A stretch of DNA of 64,000 nt, from positions 2,604,001-2,668,000 of the forward strand of contig NC_021182.1 in the NCBI RefSeq assembly GCF_000389635.1, given 5' to 3'. The DNA is from Clostridium pasteurianum BC1. GTDB lineage: Bacteria; Bacillota; Clostridia; Clostridiales; Clostridiaceae. The position numbers were made by a program, and so were the translations under genes. Shown here piece after piece: positions 46,534-54,555 of the stretch (position 1 is its first letter; each line of letters opens with the position of its first letter). The notes below the pieces were generated by a model, which saw only the letters and a list, made by a program, of their open reading frames with translations, was not told the DNA's origin and ran no database searches.

Positions 46534-47054
46534 ATGAAATCAAAGACATCATCTAATGTAGTCCAGAATATCATATCAAAATTAAACTTTGTAGAGCGTA
46601 ATGCTCTGCAGAGTTATATAAATCAGCAAGCAACTTTAACAATATCTAAGGCAGAATCAGCATTACAGGAAGCAGCAGAAGAAAAGGAACAATATTTATA
46701 AAACCTAAATGATAAAACATGGGATATGATATCAATTTGCTTAGAAATGGCAATAACAGAAAATCATATATCAAAACAAAGGATTGATAAAATTTTTGAG
46801 AGATTAACGGAGCTTGTAAAAAAAATAATGATAATCCAGCATTAGATGTAGAAAAAATCAATCTAAAACTTAAAGATATTATTCTTTTAAAGAATGATGA
46901 TTTCAATAAGTTAATTGAATATGCAATCGAGGGGCACTGCAAGATATGCAAAAGAGTTCACAAAAACTGTAATGTTTATAGACTCTATAAAAAATACAAT
47001 GTGCCTAGACCTATAGGATATAAGGCTAAGTGTAAATATGGGTATTGGAGGTAA
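46534..47054 (+). pseudogene. DUF5651-like phage-associated gene, interrupted
   Basis: ATG 46534 follows GAGGGTGAGG. The protein KLNFVERNALQSYINQQATL is cut by TAA at 46699. The same frame resumes at NLNDKTWDMISICLEMAI, and a frameshift at an A8 run near 46817 leads to the C-terminal part with CKICKRVHKNC and YKAKCKYGYWR ending at 47054. Joined together these give a DUF5651-like protein of about 170 residues with a Cys-rich tail, so the gene is broken twice. Confidence 0.65.
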
Positions 47055-47058
47055 GTAG

Positions 47059-47145
47059 GTGAAAGTAATATCAATCATATTAATAATTCTGATTTTGAGG
47101 GATTACTCTTTAATAATACCTGAAGTAGCAATATATATCCAATAG
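47059..47145 (+). CDS. Possible 28-residue hydrophobic peptide
   Basis: GTG 47059 follows TGGAGG by 10 bp and opens a frame with a hydrophobic stretch VISIILIILIL. Too short to classify. An ATATATATCCAA/TTGGATATATAT hairpin follows (47131-47168). Confidence 0.25.
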   Translation: MKVISIILIILILRDYSLIIPEVAIYIQ

Positions 47146-47257
47146 AAGGAAATCAATTGGATATATATGGAGAGTTGATAAATTAAGCACACAAGACTAA
47201 GTCCTATGTGCTATAGAAATAGATTTATATTATAGATTTACATGATAAAAATAAAAT

Positions 47258-47467
47258 TTATTTTAAATTTTTTTCGTAACTTTCAATCATTTTTTTAACC
47301 ATTTGACCACCAACTTTACCGCCAATGGCGCCATTTAGCTTTGAAGAGCGATTGCCACTATTTCTATTGGTTAAAGAAACTCCAAGTTCATTAGCTGTTT
47401 CTATTTTAAATTTATTTAAGGATTCTTTTGCTCCAGGAACTAAAGATCTACGTCTGTTATTTGACAT
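47258..47467 (-). CDS. Alpha/beta-type small acid-soluble spore protein
   Basis: DNA-coating protein of the spore core that protects DNA from UV and heat. The 69 residues include the GPR protease site region KIETANELGVSL and the second signature GAIGGKVGGQMVKKMIE. ATG 47467 is preceded on the minus strand by AAGGGAGATAAT. The longer frame to 47518 is rejected. It would be transcribed in the forespore by sigma-G. Confidence 0.93.
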   Translation of the reverse strand: MSNNRRRSLVPGAKESLNKFKIETANELGVSLTNRNSGNRSSKLNGAIGGKVGGQMVKKMIESYEKNLK

Positions 47468-47665
47468 AATTATTATCTCCCTTCTTATAGTAGATAATAA
47501 TATATTGTGTATATTCAAAAAACTTATTGTATGGAGTTCAAGGCTAATTTGGGATTTAAGGTTAAGTGATGATGATTAAGGAAAGAAAATTTTTAGATTT
47601 TTTATAAGGTGTAAACAATACTAGCAATAATCTAAAGAACACATAGAGAGATCATCATCTATGTG

Positions 47666-47870
47666 TCAGAGATCTTTTTTTAGATCTTTAATTTGTTTTT
47701 GCTTTTCTTCTGTAGACTTAAGATTTTCTTGTTGAGCTGCAATAGTGAGTATACTACCTGAAACAGCAGCCAAAAAGTTACCTAATATATTATCCTTCTG
47801 TAAGCGTCAAAGCAACTAAATTGGCTAAAATAATAACTTCTTTAGAACTTAGTAAATCAAAAAGTGCCAT
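47666..47870 (-). pseudogene. Short frameshifted gene of unknown function
   Basis: ATG 47870 starts MALFDLLSSKEVIILANLVA, and after 26 codons the frame ends. A second frame continues DNILGNFLAAVSGSILTIAA and a charged tail EKQKQIKDLKKDL to 47666. Together they make a 67-residue protein with a plausible single fold, so one base appears lost near 47795. The 3' hairpin ACACATAG/CTATGTGT follows. Confidence 0.55.
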
Positions 47871-48074
47871 TATAGCTCGCCTGAAATTAGTGTATTCGAA
47901 TAATTTGAGCATGGTTACATTGAACATATGTTATTTAACGGAATTTGATTATAGGTCGAACTAGATGAATAGACAAAATTGTACTTTGAAAATTGAATAA
48001 TACGGTGTATGATATAATTTAAATTAGTTATATCTCAAAACTTGACTTTTGGGAATGATAAGGAGGAGATTGAG

Positions 48075-49052
48075 GTGAATGGCTTAAAACATAGGATAAT
48101 TGAGACGAATGGAATCAAAATGCATATAGTTGAGAAAGGTGAAGGACCACTTGTCTTGCTATGCCATGGTTTTCCAGAAACATGGTATTCTTGGAGGCAT
48201 CAAATTTCTTTGATAGCTGAAGCCGGATTCCATGTGGTGGCACCTGATTTACGTGGTTATGGAGATACCGAACAACCAAAAGATATAAGTCAATACACAT
48301 TGCTTCATCTAGTTGGTGATATGGTTGGACTACTCAATGTATTGAATACAGAAAAAGCCGTAATTGTGGGCAATGATTGGGGTGCAACACTAGCATGGCA
48401 TGCAGCCTTATTAAGACCTGATCGTTTTCGTGGTGTGATTGCATTAACAGTACCAATGATGGATCAATCACCAGTTCCTCCTACTACAATTTTCCCACAG
48501 ACAGATGATGAATTGTTTTATACTCTTTATTTCCAGGCTCCAGGTGTAGCAGAGAAGGAGTTTGAGCGTGATATTCATTTTACAATTCATAACTTACTTT
48601 TTTCGGCTTCCGGTGATGCGGGTCCACGTAAAGATAATGATGATACTCCAAATCCCTTTGGTATGGTGTCTAGAAGTAAAGGACTGCTTGCATCACTACC
48701 TAATCCTTCATTACCATCTTGGCTTACAGAAGAGGATTTGGATGTATATACTAAAGCTTTCACTGCTACTGGATTTTATGGTGGCTTGAATTACTATCGT
48801 AATCTAGATAGAAATTGTGAATTATTGCACTGTTTCAGGGGAATGAAGGTAACAATTCCAGCCCTTTATATAGTAGGTGATCGTGATGTTGGACTAAGTA
48901 TTCCAGGAATGAGACAAATAATTTCTGATATGTCAAACCTTGTACCAATGCTACGTCAAACAATTATTCTTCCAGATTGTGGACATTGGGCTCAACAAGA
49001 GAGGCCTCAAGAGGTTAGCTCGACCATAATTTCGTTTCTACAAAGCATTTAA
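48075..49052 (+). CDS. Soluble epoxide hydrolase-type alpha/beta hydrolase
   Basis: Alpha/beta hydrolase of 325 residues. The oxyanion-hole motif is CHGFPETWYSW (near 33), the nucleophile Asp is in VGNDWGATLAW (near 100), the acid Asp in VGDRDVGL (near 272) and the His in CGHWAQQERP (near 304). An Asp nucleophile and HGFPE are the epoxide-hydrolase pattern, distinguishing it from Ser esterases. GTG 48075 follows GGAGGA by 7 bp. Codon use is less A/T-rich than the surroundings, which suggests transfer. It stands alone. Confidence 0.88.
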   Translation: MNGLKHRIIETNGIKMHIVEKGEGPLVLLCHGFPETWYSWRHQISLIAEAGFHVVAPDLRGYGDTEQPKDISQYTLLHLVGDMVGLLNVLNTEKAVIVGNDWGATLAWHAALLRPDRFRGVIALTVPMMDQSPVPPTTIFPQTDDELFYTLYFQAPGVAEKEFERDIHFTIHNLLFSASGDAGPRKDNDDTPNPFGMVSRSKGLLASLPNPSLPSWLTEEDLDVYTKAFTATGFYGGLNYYRNLDRNCELLHCFRGMKVTIPALYIVGDRDVGLSIPGMRQIISDMSNLVPMLRQTIILPDCGHWAQQERPQEVSSTIISFLQSI

Positions 49053-49081
49053 TGCATCAATATAGATATTAATTAGGCAAT

Positions 49082-49123
49082 AAAAACATCGTATTATTCA
49101 ATCAACAATTCTACGGTGTTTTT
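49082..49123 (+). terminator. Terminator of the epoxide hydrolase gene
   Basis: AAAAACATCGTA pairs with TACGGTGTTTTT with one U-G pair and an 18-nt loop. Confidence 0.75.
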
Positions 49124-49231
49124 GTTTCGTAATTCAAATAATAAAACGAAAAAAGAATAATTAAATAATTAGTCAAAAATACTACTTATGCAGTACACAA
49201 ATATAATTACACTATATAAGTAGGTGATAAT

Positions 49232-49408
49232 ATGAAAATAATAATAATGAGTTGTAAAAATAAAGAGAATTGGTACAAAGATAAGTTAGGTAGTATATAT
49301 ACGGTAGTAGATAGTGTAGATATAGCTTATATTGTGAAGGATAAAAAGAAAGGATATGGACTTATTAATAAAGATGATTGTGAGATAATAGATAAATGGA
49401 TTATATAA
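49232..49408 (+). CDS. Small phage-like protein of unknown function
   Basis: A 58-residue frame: MKIIIMSCKNKENWYKDKLG, then SIYTVVDSVDIAYIVKDKKK. It is beta-rich and hydrophilic, like small proteins in clostridial prophages. TAGGTGATAAT is upstream. The family is not recognised. Confidence 0.6.
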   Translation: MKIIIMSCKNKENWYKDKLGSIYTVVDSVDIAYIVKDKKKGYGLINKDDCEIIDKWII

Positions 49409-49454
49409 AGGAAGTGAAATAAATGAAAAGAAAATATTGATACAAAATGGAAGT

Positions 49455-49760
49455 ATGATGTATAGATATTATAGACATTTTAAAGGTAATTGGTATGTGG
49501 TTAGAAGCATTGGCAGAGATACCGATACTATCAAGAGTAAAGTGGCATATCAAACTCTATATAGCAATACTGAAAAGAATATAAAAGAAGGCGATGAATT
49601 TTATAGAGATTATGATGAATTTATAGTTGAGACTGATAAAGAAAAATATCCTAATGCAGAGCAAAAATATAGATTTATGAATGTTGAAGAATTAAAAAAG
49701 CAGTTAGGCGAGGAAAGAGTAAAAGAAATGGTTAATAACGAGTTATTTGGAGGGAGATAA
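49455..49760 (+). CDS. DUF1653-like protein
   Basis: About 101 residues with the DUF1653 pattern YRHFKGNWYVVRSIGRDTDT and EGDEFYRDYDEFI, and TDKEKYPNAEQKYRF at the end. DUF1653 proteins are small beta-barrel-like proteins of unknown role. The start is uncertain: ATG 49455 lacks a strong ribosome site, whereas GGAAGTG stands before an ATG at 49423 in another frame, so the true 5' end may be damaged. It overlaps the start region of the next frame. Confidence 0.65.
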   Translation: MMYRYYRHFKGNWYVVRSIGRDTDTIKSKVAYQTLYSNTEKNIKEGDEFYRDYDEFIVETDKEKYPNAEQKYRFMNVEELKKQLGEERVKEMVNNELFGGR

Positions 49761-49761
49761 A

Positions 49762-49935
49762 ATGCAACTAATAATAAAAGATGGTAATGGTAAGGTTATA
49801 ACGAATATGGATCATCTAGGTCACCATCGTATCCATCATCATAACCGTCATCATGATCATAACTCATATCATGCATCATTGGATAGTGTATTGGTTGAGA
49901 CATATTTGGATGAGGTTTCATCATGGGATAATTAG
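49762..49935 (+). pseudogene. Phage-like gene, truncated after its first 15 or so codons
   Basis: A strong GGAGGGAGAT precedes MQLIIKDGNGKVITN, which looks like a genuine gene start. From about 49810 the frame is a His-rich string that is simply the complement of the minus-strand coat-like gene, so the original 3' part is gone. Confidence 0.5.
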
Positions 49936-50125
49936 GTCCAGGAGAATATGGTACCATAGAAGGCATATTAGGATATTTTTTATTAACATGATGGCATGGC
50001 TTAGGATTCATAGAAGGTCCAGGATTTATAGATGGATTAAGATTAACAGAAGGATTAACTCGATCTTCGCCAATCTCCTGATTATTATTGTTAATGTCTG
50101 AATCTCTATTGTAAGTATAGTACAT
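49796..50125 (-). CDS. Pro/Met/His-rich coat-like protein
   Basis: A 109-residue low-complexity protein: Asn-rich start (YNRDSDINNNNQEIGEDR), then NPSxNPGPSMNP repeats and a Pro/Met/His/Asp-rich tail. Such composition is seen in spore coat or exosporium proteins. ATG 50125 follows GGAGG by 5 bp on the minus strand. The stop codon comes from the neighbouring phage-like gene, so the C-terminus may be truncated or extended. Confidence 0.5.
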   Translation of the reverse strand: MYYTYNRDSDINNNNQEIGEDRVNPSVNLNPSINPGPSMNPKPCHHVNKKYPNMPSMVPYSPGPNYPMMKPHPNMSQPIHYPMMHDMSYDHDDGYDDGYDGDLDDPYSL

Positions 50126-50259
50126 AATTACCTCCATAAAATTTACTACATAAATAGGTTATGTAAAATTATAAAATACGTTACAAAAATAGAATAAAAG
50201 TAAAATTTAAATAATATCATAAATGTATACGGTATCCCTTGTGTGTAAATATATAGAGA

Positions 50260-50441
50260 GCACTAGTAGAAATACTGGTGTTCTTACATGTTTAGAATTT
50301 ATTAATCTATATTTAAGATAATAGAAATATTATTGATATAGAACTGTAACATTAGTTAGATATTATATAAACATAAGAGTTACCCCTTTTTAGTGTATAA
50401 ATAATATAAGGAAAGGCACTGGTAGAAATACTGGTGCTTTT
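50260..50441 (+). repeat. GCACTGGTA hairpin cassette R2
   Basis: Hairpin GCACTAGTA-GAAA-TACTGGTGT (50260-50281), a spacer related to R1 (including GATATTATATAAACATAAGAG and GTTACC), then hairpin GCACTGGTA-GAAA-TACTGGTGC with T4 (50416-50441). It lies 80 bp before the 50521 gene. The rest of 50126-50520 holds nothing else recognised. Confidence 0.72.
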
Positions 50442-50520
50442 GTTGTAGAAATTTGGTGGACGAAATCTAAAGGATATCATACTCTTTTATGGTAATATTA
50501 TGTAGAAGGAGATGAACTAT

Positions 50521-50790
50521 ATGATTAGTGAACAAGATGCAAAAATAGCCATAATAGCAAGTGGTAACGAAATTAGCAAAAATGATTTAATTAAAAGAAT
50601 AAATAGTTTAGATGAAAATACTAAGCAGCAGATTTATTTAAAGACAGGAGATATGCTAAGGAAAAATAAATTTAATCCATCTAAGGAATTAGAATTAATG
50701 CATAAAGAACTTAAAAAGACTGCTAATGATTTTAATATACATCCAGCAGTTTTGTATTACGTTTATATGACAAAATTGGATATTAAATAG
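50521..50790 (+). CDS. Hypothetical helical protein behind cassette R2
   Basis: An 89-residue protein without recognised domains: helical and charged (ISKNDLIKRINSLDENTKQQ, then KELELMHKELKKTANDFNIH). AAGGAGATG lies 9 bp upstream of ATG 50521. The ATG at 50512 overlaps that site. It is flanked by hairpin cassettes R2 and R3. Confidence 0.6.
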   Translation: MISEQDAKIAIIASGNEISKNDLIKRINSLDENTKQQIYLKTGDMLRKNKFNPSKELELMHKELKKTANDFNIHPAVLYYVYMTKLDIK

Positions 50791-50868
50791 AATAATTTAA
50801 AATATTAAAAAATGGATTCTTTGTATTAATAATATAGTATATAGATACCTTTTTAAATACAAGAGAGG

Positions 50869-51025
50869 GCACTGGTAGAAATACTAGTGTTTTTTCATGT
50901 TAAAATTTATTAACTATAATTAAGACAATAGATACAATATTGAAATAAAATTGTAATAATAGATTGATATTATAATATAGACATGAAAAATAATCCTTAT
51001 TTGACACTGGTAGAAATGCTGGTGT
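50869..51025 (+). repeat. GCACTGGTA hairpin cassette R3
   Basis: Hairpin GCACTGGTA-GAAA-TACTAGTGT with T6 (50869-50895), a spacer almost identical to R1 over 85 bp, then ACACTGGTA-GAAA-TGCTGGTGT (51004-51025). Arm changes keep the pairing or turn it into G-U. It precedes the nuclease/helicase pair by 180 bp. Confidence 0.72.
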
Positions 51026-51202
51026 ATTTTTTATGTTTTAAAATAAGTTAAGAAGAATAATAAAAAGTAAAAATTATTTACAAAATATATACATAATTAT
51101 TGATTTATAAAGTGGAAATTTTAATATAATGTGTATACAAGAAATAATTTATGGTAAAATGTAAAATTGAAAGATTCAATGATAATTTAGAGGTGTTTTC
51201 AA

Positions 51203-51568
51203 TTGGATGTACAAACTATTATAAGTGCTCTAAAGGAACTTAGGGTAAGTGGAGTATTTGAAGAATATGAACTTCAAGATAAAATAGCTAAAATTTTAAG
51301 TGCACATAATATAAGTTTTATAAAAGAGCATAAGCTAGGACCTAGAAATAGAATAGATTTTTTTATAGACAATGGTATTGGAATAGAAATTAAAAAAGGT
51401 AAGCCTAACAGAACTAAGGTTATTAAACAATTAGAAAGATATGCAAGTTTTAATGAAATTTCAGTGTTAATACTTGTAATTGAAAGAAGTATGGATATTC
51501 CTAGATATATTAACAATAAACTTTGTTTAAGCATAGGTCTTAATAAGCAATGGGGAATAGCAATATAA
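51203..51568 (+). CDS. PD-(D/E)XK nuclease-like protein
   Basis: A 121-residue protein. The region RIDFFIDNGIGIEIKKGK (near residues 52-69) has the D...E-x-K arrangement of restriction-endonuclease-fold nucleases, with an upstream Glu in FEEYELQDKIAKIL. The TTG start at 51203 follows GAGGTG by 7 bp. The SNF2 helicase gene begins 20 bp downstream, so the two are probably co-transcribed. It is shorter than the VRR-NUC proteins usually paired with phage SNF2 helicases. Confidence 0.7.
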   Translation: MDVQTIISALKELRVSGVFEEYELQDKIAKILSAHNISFIKEHKLGPRNRIDFFIDNGIGIEIKKGKPNRTKVIKQLERYASFNEISVLILVIERSMDIPRYINNKLCLSIGLNKQWGIAI

Positions 51569-51588
51569 TAGAACGAGGGTGAATAGAT

Positions 51589-53319
51589 ATGATGCCGCCA
51601 TATTTAAACAAAGTAGAATCAGCTACCTATTATTATGGAAACTTGGAATATGAAGAAAATACAGATAGTTGGGTTATTGAAGGTGAGCCATGTGTTGTTG
51701 AAATGGCAAAGCGTCTTTTCCCTGGAAGTTCTGGGCGTGGTCAAGGTAAAGCTAAATTTAAAAATACTAAGAGAATAAACGGTGATCTTAATTGGCTAAT
51801 GCAAAGATATCCATTAATAATTAAAGATAAAGAAATTTGGAATAAATCCTATAAGCAAGTAGTTGAATATGTATCTAAAAGAGATGAGTTTTTAGCATAT
51901 CCTAAAAAAGCTGTTCCATCATTAGAATTTAAGGGAACTTTAAAAGAATTTCAAAAAGAAGGACTAGCGTTTTTATTACATAATAGAAGAACTCTTTTAG
52001 CTGATGAAATGGGACTTGGAAAAACAATTGAAGCACTATCCTTTTTATCTGCAACAAATGACTACCCAGTTTTAATTGTTGCTCCACCACATTTAATTAG
52101 TAATTGGAAAAATGAAATAGAAAGATTCTTAAATCCTCCTGTAGAACATGGTAAAAACATTAACTTTTTAGATTCAACTAATGTCCATGTAATAAAAGGT
52201 TTAAAATCTTATGACTTACCTAAAGCAAGTGTATATATTATTCATTATTTATTATTAAGGGGATGGAAAAAATATTTGACTTACTTTGGTTTTAATACAG
52301 TCATATTTGACGAAGTACAAGAATTAAGGCATGGAAAAACTGAAAAATATAGTGCAGCATCTTTAATTGCAGAGAATGTTGAGAATTGTTTTGGATTAAG
52401 TGGAACACCTATATATAACCATGGTGGAGAGATATGGAATGTCTTAAATATAATTGATTATCATTGCTTAGGTGATTGGGATAGCTTTACTAGAGAATGG
52501 TGTTATGGATATGGAAATGATGTTGTAAGAAAACCTGATTTATTAAATGATTATTTAAAACGAGAAGGGCTAATGATTAGGAGAACAAAGAAAGAAGTTC
52601 TTTCAGAACTACCACCTAAACGAAGAATAGTACAAACAATAGATTTTGATAGCGGTAAGTATAGTCAGTTAATTCAAAATGCTATTGAAAAGGCTAAATC
52701 TATTGATTTTGTAGAAAAGAATTTTGATAAAGGGAGATTAGTAAGAGAAGTAGTTAACGAAGGCAGACAAGCTATAGGAATTACAAAAGCTCCATATGTT
52801 GCTGCATTTGTAAAAATGTTATTAGAAGCTGGAGAAAAAGTTTTGTTATTTGCTTATCATCATGCTGTATATGATATTTATAAAAAGGAATTAAAACAAT
52901 ATAATCCCAAGAGGATAACAGGATTAGAAAATAGTAAATCAAAAGATGATTCAGTTAATGCTTTTATGAATGATAAAACTAATCTATTAATAATTTCACT
53001 AAGGGCAGGTGCAGGTTTAAATCTTCAAAAAGCTACATGTGTAGTATTCGGAGAATTGGATTGGTCTCCAGCAGTTCATAGTCAATGTGAGGATAGAGCT
53101 CACAGAATGGGACAGAAAGATTCTATACTTTGTTATTACTTAGTTGCAAAAGAAGGAACTGATGAAGAAATACAGGAGCACCTTGGTTTGAAGGTATCTC
53201 AGTTCGTTGGAATTATGGGAGATAAAGCCGAAAGTAAAGAAGATAAAAATATATCTCAAAATGTAGCTACTGAGCACATGAATAAAATTATTGAAAAATT
53301 AAAAAGTAAAGTGGTTTAG
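51589..53319 (+). CDS. SNF2-family DNA translocase/helicase
   Basis: A 576-residue ATPase. The N-terminal 100 residues are unclassified. The SNF2 core has motif I LADEMGLGKTIEAL near residue 140, motif II DEVQ near 240 (DEVQ rather than the usual DEAH), GLSGTPIYN near 268, and motifs V-VI LRAGAGLNLQKA and QCEDRAHRMGQ near 470-505. It resembles the SMARCAL1/phage type that remodels DNA structures. The ATG follows a weak GAGGGTG site. Partner is the nuclease upstream. It lies in a phage-like region. Confidence 0.87.
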   Translation: MMPPYLNKVESATYYYGNLEYEENTDSWVIEGEPCVVEMAKRLFPGSSGRGQGKAKFKNTKRINGDLNWLMQRYPLIIKDKEIWNKSYKQVVEYVSKRDEFLAYPKKAVPSLEFKGTLKEFQKEGLAFLLHNRRTLLADEMGLGKTIEALSFLSATNDYPVLIVAPPHLISNWKNEIERFLNPPVEHGKNINFLDSTNVHVIKGLKSYDLPKASVYIIHYLLLRGWKKYLTYFGFNTVIFDEVQELRHGKTEKYSAASLIAENVENCFGLSGTPIYNHGGEIWNVLNIIDYHCLGDWDSFTREWCYGYGNDVVRKPDLLNDYLKREGLMIRRTKKEVLSELPPKRRIVQTIDFDSGKYSQLIQNAIEKAKSIDFVEKNFDKGRLVREVVNEGRQAIGITKAPYVAAFVKMLLEAGEKVLLFAYHHAVYDIYKKELKQYNPKRITGLENSKSKDDSVNAFMNDKTNLLIISLRAGAGLNLQKATCVVFGELDWSPAVHSQCEDRAHRMGQKDSILCYYLVAKEGTDEEIQEHLGLKVSQFVGIMGDKAESKEDKNISQNVATEHMNKIIEKLKSKVV

Positions 53320-53438
53320 GATTAAATCATATAAAAGTGTAAATGTTTAGAGAATAATACAGATATAAATCTATATTAAACAAATATATGCCCTCCGCAT
53401 ATTATGGTACTATTGGAAAAAGATTGTAGGAGGATTTC

Positions 53439-53897
53439 ATGTATAAAAATAAATATACAACACCTAAAACAATACAGGACCATTCAATGATACAACCTGT
53501 AATGCCGAACATTGAGTACTTATTCAGAGGAGAAGAATTTGAGGAGAATAATATAAATACAGCTTCACCTATGCAGCAAAATATTGTTCCACCGACACAA
53601 CAAAACATTAATCCACCTGTACAACAAAATACAGTTTCACCTGTACAGCAGATGCCTAATGTGAAACCTGTGGAGCATCAGATGCCAAATGTACCTACTA
53701 ATCCATCAAAAATAAATAAGAATAAAATAAAAGCAGATGCAGAGAAGATCGTAAAAATATTTGAACAAAGTAATCCAGATATTCTAAATGCATTAATAAA
53801 TTGTAGTGTATCAGTATTTGCGGCAAGAAAGTATTTATGTAAAGTTGTTGAAATGGCACTTATGCATCATCATAAGATGAACAATACTAAAAAATAA
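53439..53897 (+). CDS. Pro/Gln-rich coat-like protein
   Basis: A 152-residue protein with a central run of degenerate PPxQQNI repeats (residues 43-75) and QMPNV repeats, then a helical C-terminal domain with Cys residues (NCSVSVFAARKYLCKVVEMA) and a His-rich end. The composition is that of a spore-surface or matrix protein, but no family is recognised. AGGAGG lies 6 bp upstream. A hairpin with CCCTCC in its loop sits just before. Confidence 0.55.
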   Translation: MYKNKYTTPKTIQDHSMIQPVMPNIEYLFRGEEFEENNINTASPMQQNIVPPTQQNINPPVQQNTVSPVQQMPNVKPVEHQMPNVPTNPSKINKNKIKADAEKIVKIFEQSNPDILNALINCSVSVFAARKYLCKVVEMALMHHHKMNNTKK

Positions 53898-53940
53898 TTA
53901 TAAGTTGAAATTGAAAAATATTACAATATAAAAGTAAATA

Positions 53941-54072
53941 ATGCATCAGCGGCTTTTTGCATTGAATAATGCTTCTAAAGAAGTTTATCTTACAAGCTAT
54001 TTATCTATATTATTTGGAGCTGTTATTGTAATAGCTATTTTTATTATAGGTAAAAAAATGAAAAAGCATTAG
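53941..54072 (+). CDS. Possible 43-residue membrane peptide
   Basis: MHQRLFALNNASKEVYLTSY followed by a hydrophobic segment (IVIAIFIIG) and a lysine-rich end. No ribosome site. The stop codon lies inside the R4 hairpin. Confidence 0.3.
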   Translation: MHQRLFALNNASKEVYLTSYLSILFGAVIVIAIFIIGKKMKKH

Positions 54073-54200
54073 TAGAAATGCTGGTGCTTTTTTCTATGTT
54101 TAAAATCCATTAATCTATAATCTAAAGCAATATACACAACATTGTAGTGAATTGCTAATAATAAAACGAATAAAGTTATTAATAATACATAAACTCTTAG
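54066..54200 (+). repeat. GCACTGGTA hairpin cassette R4 (single hairpin)
   Basis: GCATTAGTA-GAAA-TGCTGGTGC with T6 (54066-54093), followed by a diverged spacer (ATTAATCTATAATCTAAAGC and onward). No second hairpin is seen. It precedes the 54229 gene. Confidence 0.6.
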
Positions 54201-54228
54201 AAGATTATGTGAAAGGAGTTTATTTTAT

Positions 54229-54555
54229 ATGAGTGATTTCAATCCCCATGACTTTGATAAAATACTAAATAATATAAAACATAAAATAAGTACTTTTGTT
54301 GAATGTGATACTGTAAAGCCAATTGAAAGTAACCTTAATACTAAAAGCATGATGTTTAAGCCTATAAACAATATTAAAAAAGATGGAATGATTATAGTTG
54401 GAGAAGATAAAGGTTCAATTGCAGTAGATATAAGTGGAGCCGATAATGCTGTAAGAAGTTTTATTCTCAGAAACCAGTATGACATAGATGGAATTAATAA
54501 TATAATTATATGGTTTAAAGAGAATTATGCATTAAAAGAGAGTCTTATTAAATAG
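54229..54555 (+). CDS. Hypothetical protein behind cassette R4
   Basis: A 108-residue protein: helical N-terminus (HDFDKILNNIKHKISTFVEC), then a beta-rich part with IIVGEDKGSIAVDISGAD and a helical end. No recognised domain. AAAGGAG lies 11 bp upstream. The TAG stop at 54553 is followed in the same frame by a histidine-kinase fragment. Confidence 0.55.
   Translation: MSDFNPHDFDKILNNIKHKISTFVECDTVKPIESNLNTKSMMFKPINNIKKDGMIIVGEDKGSIAVDISGADNAVRSFILRNQYDIDGINNIIIWFKENYALKESLIK

Noticed and set aside
47932-47946. GAACATATGTTA resembles a LexA box
   Set aside because: One half-site differs from the consensus and no promoter or SOS-type gene is near. Only the recA site is convincing.
42462-54200. 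Repeated hairpins as a CRISPR array
   Set aside because: Units are kilobases apart with related spacers and no cas genes, unlike CRISPR repeats.
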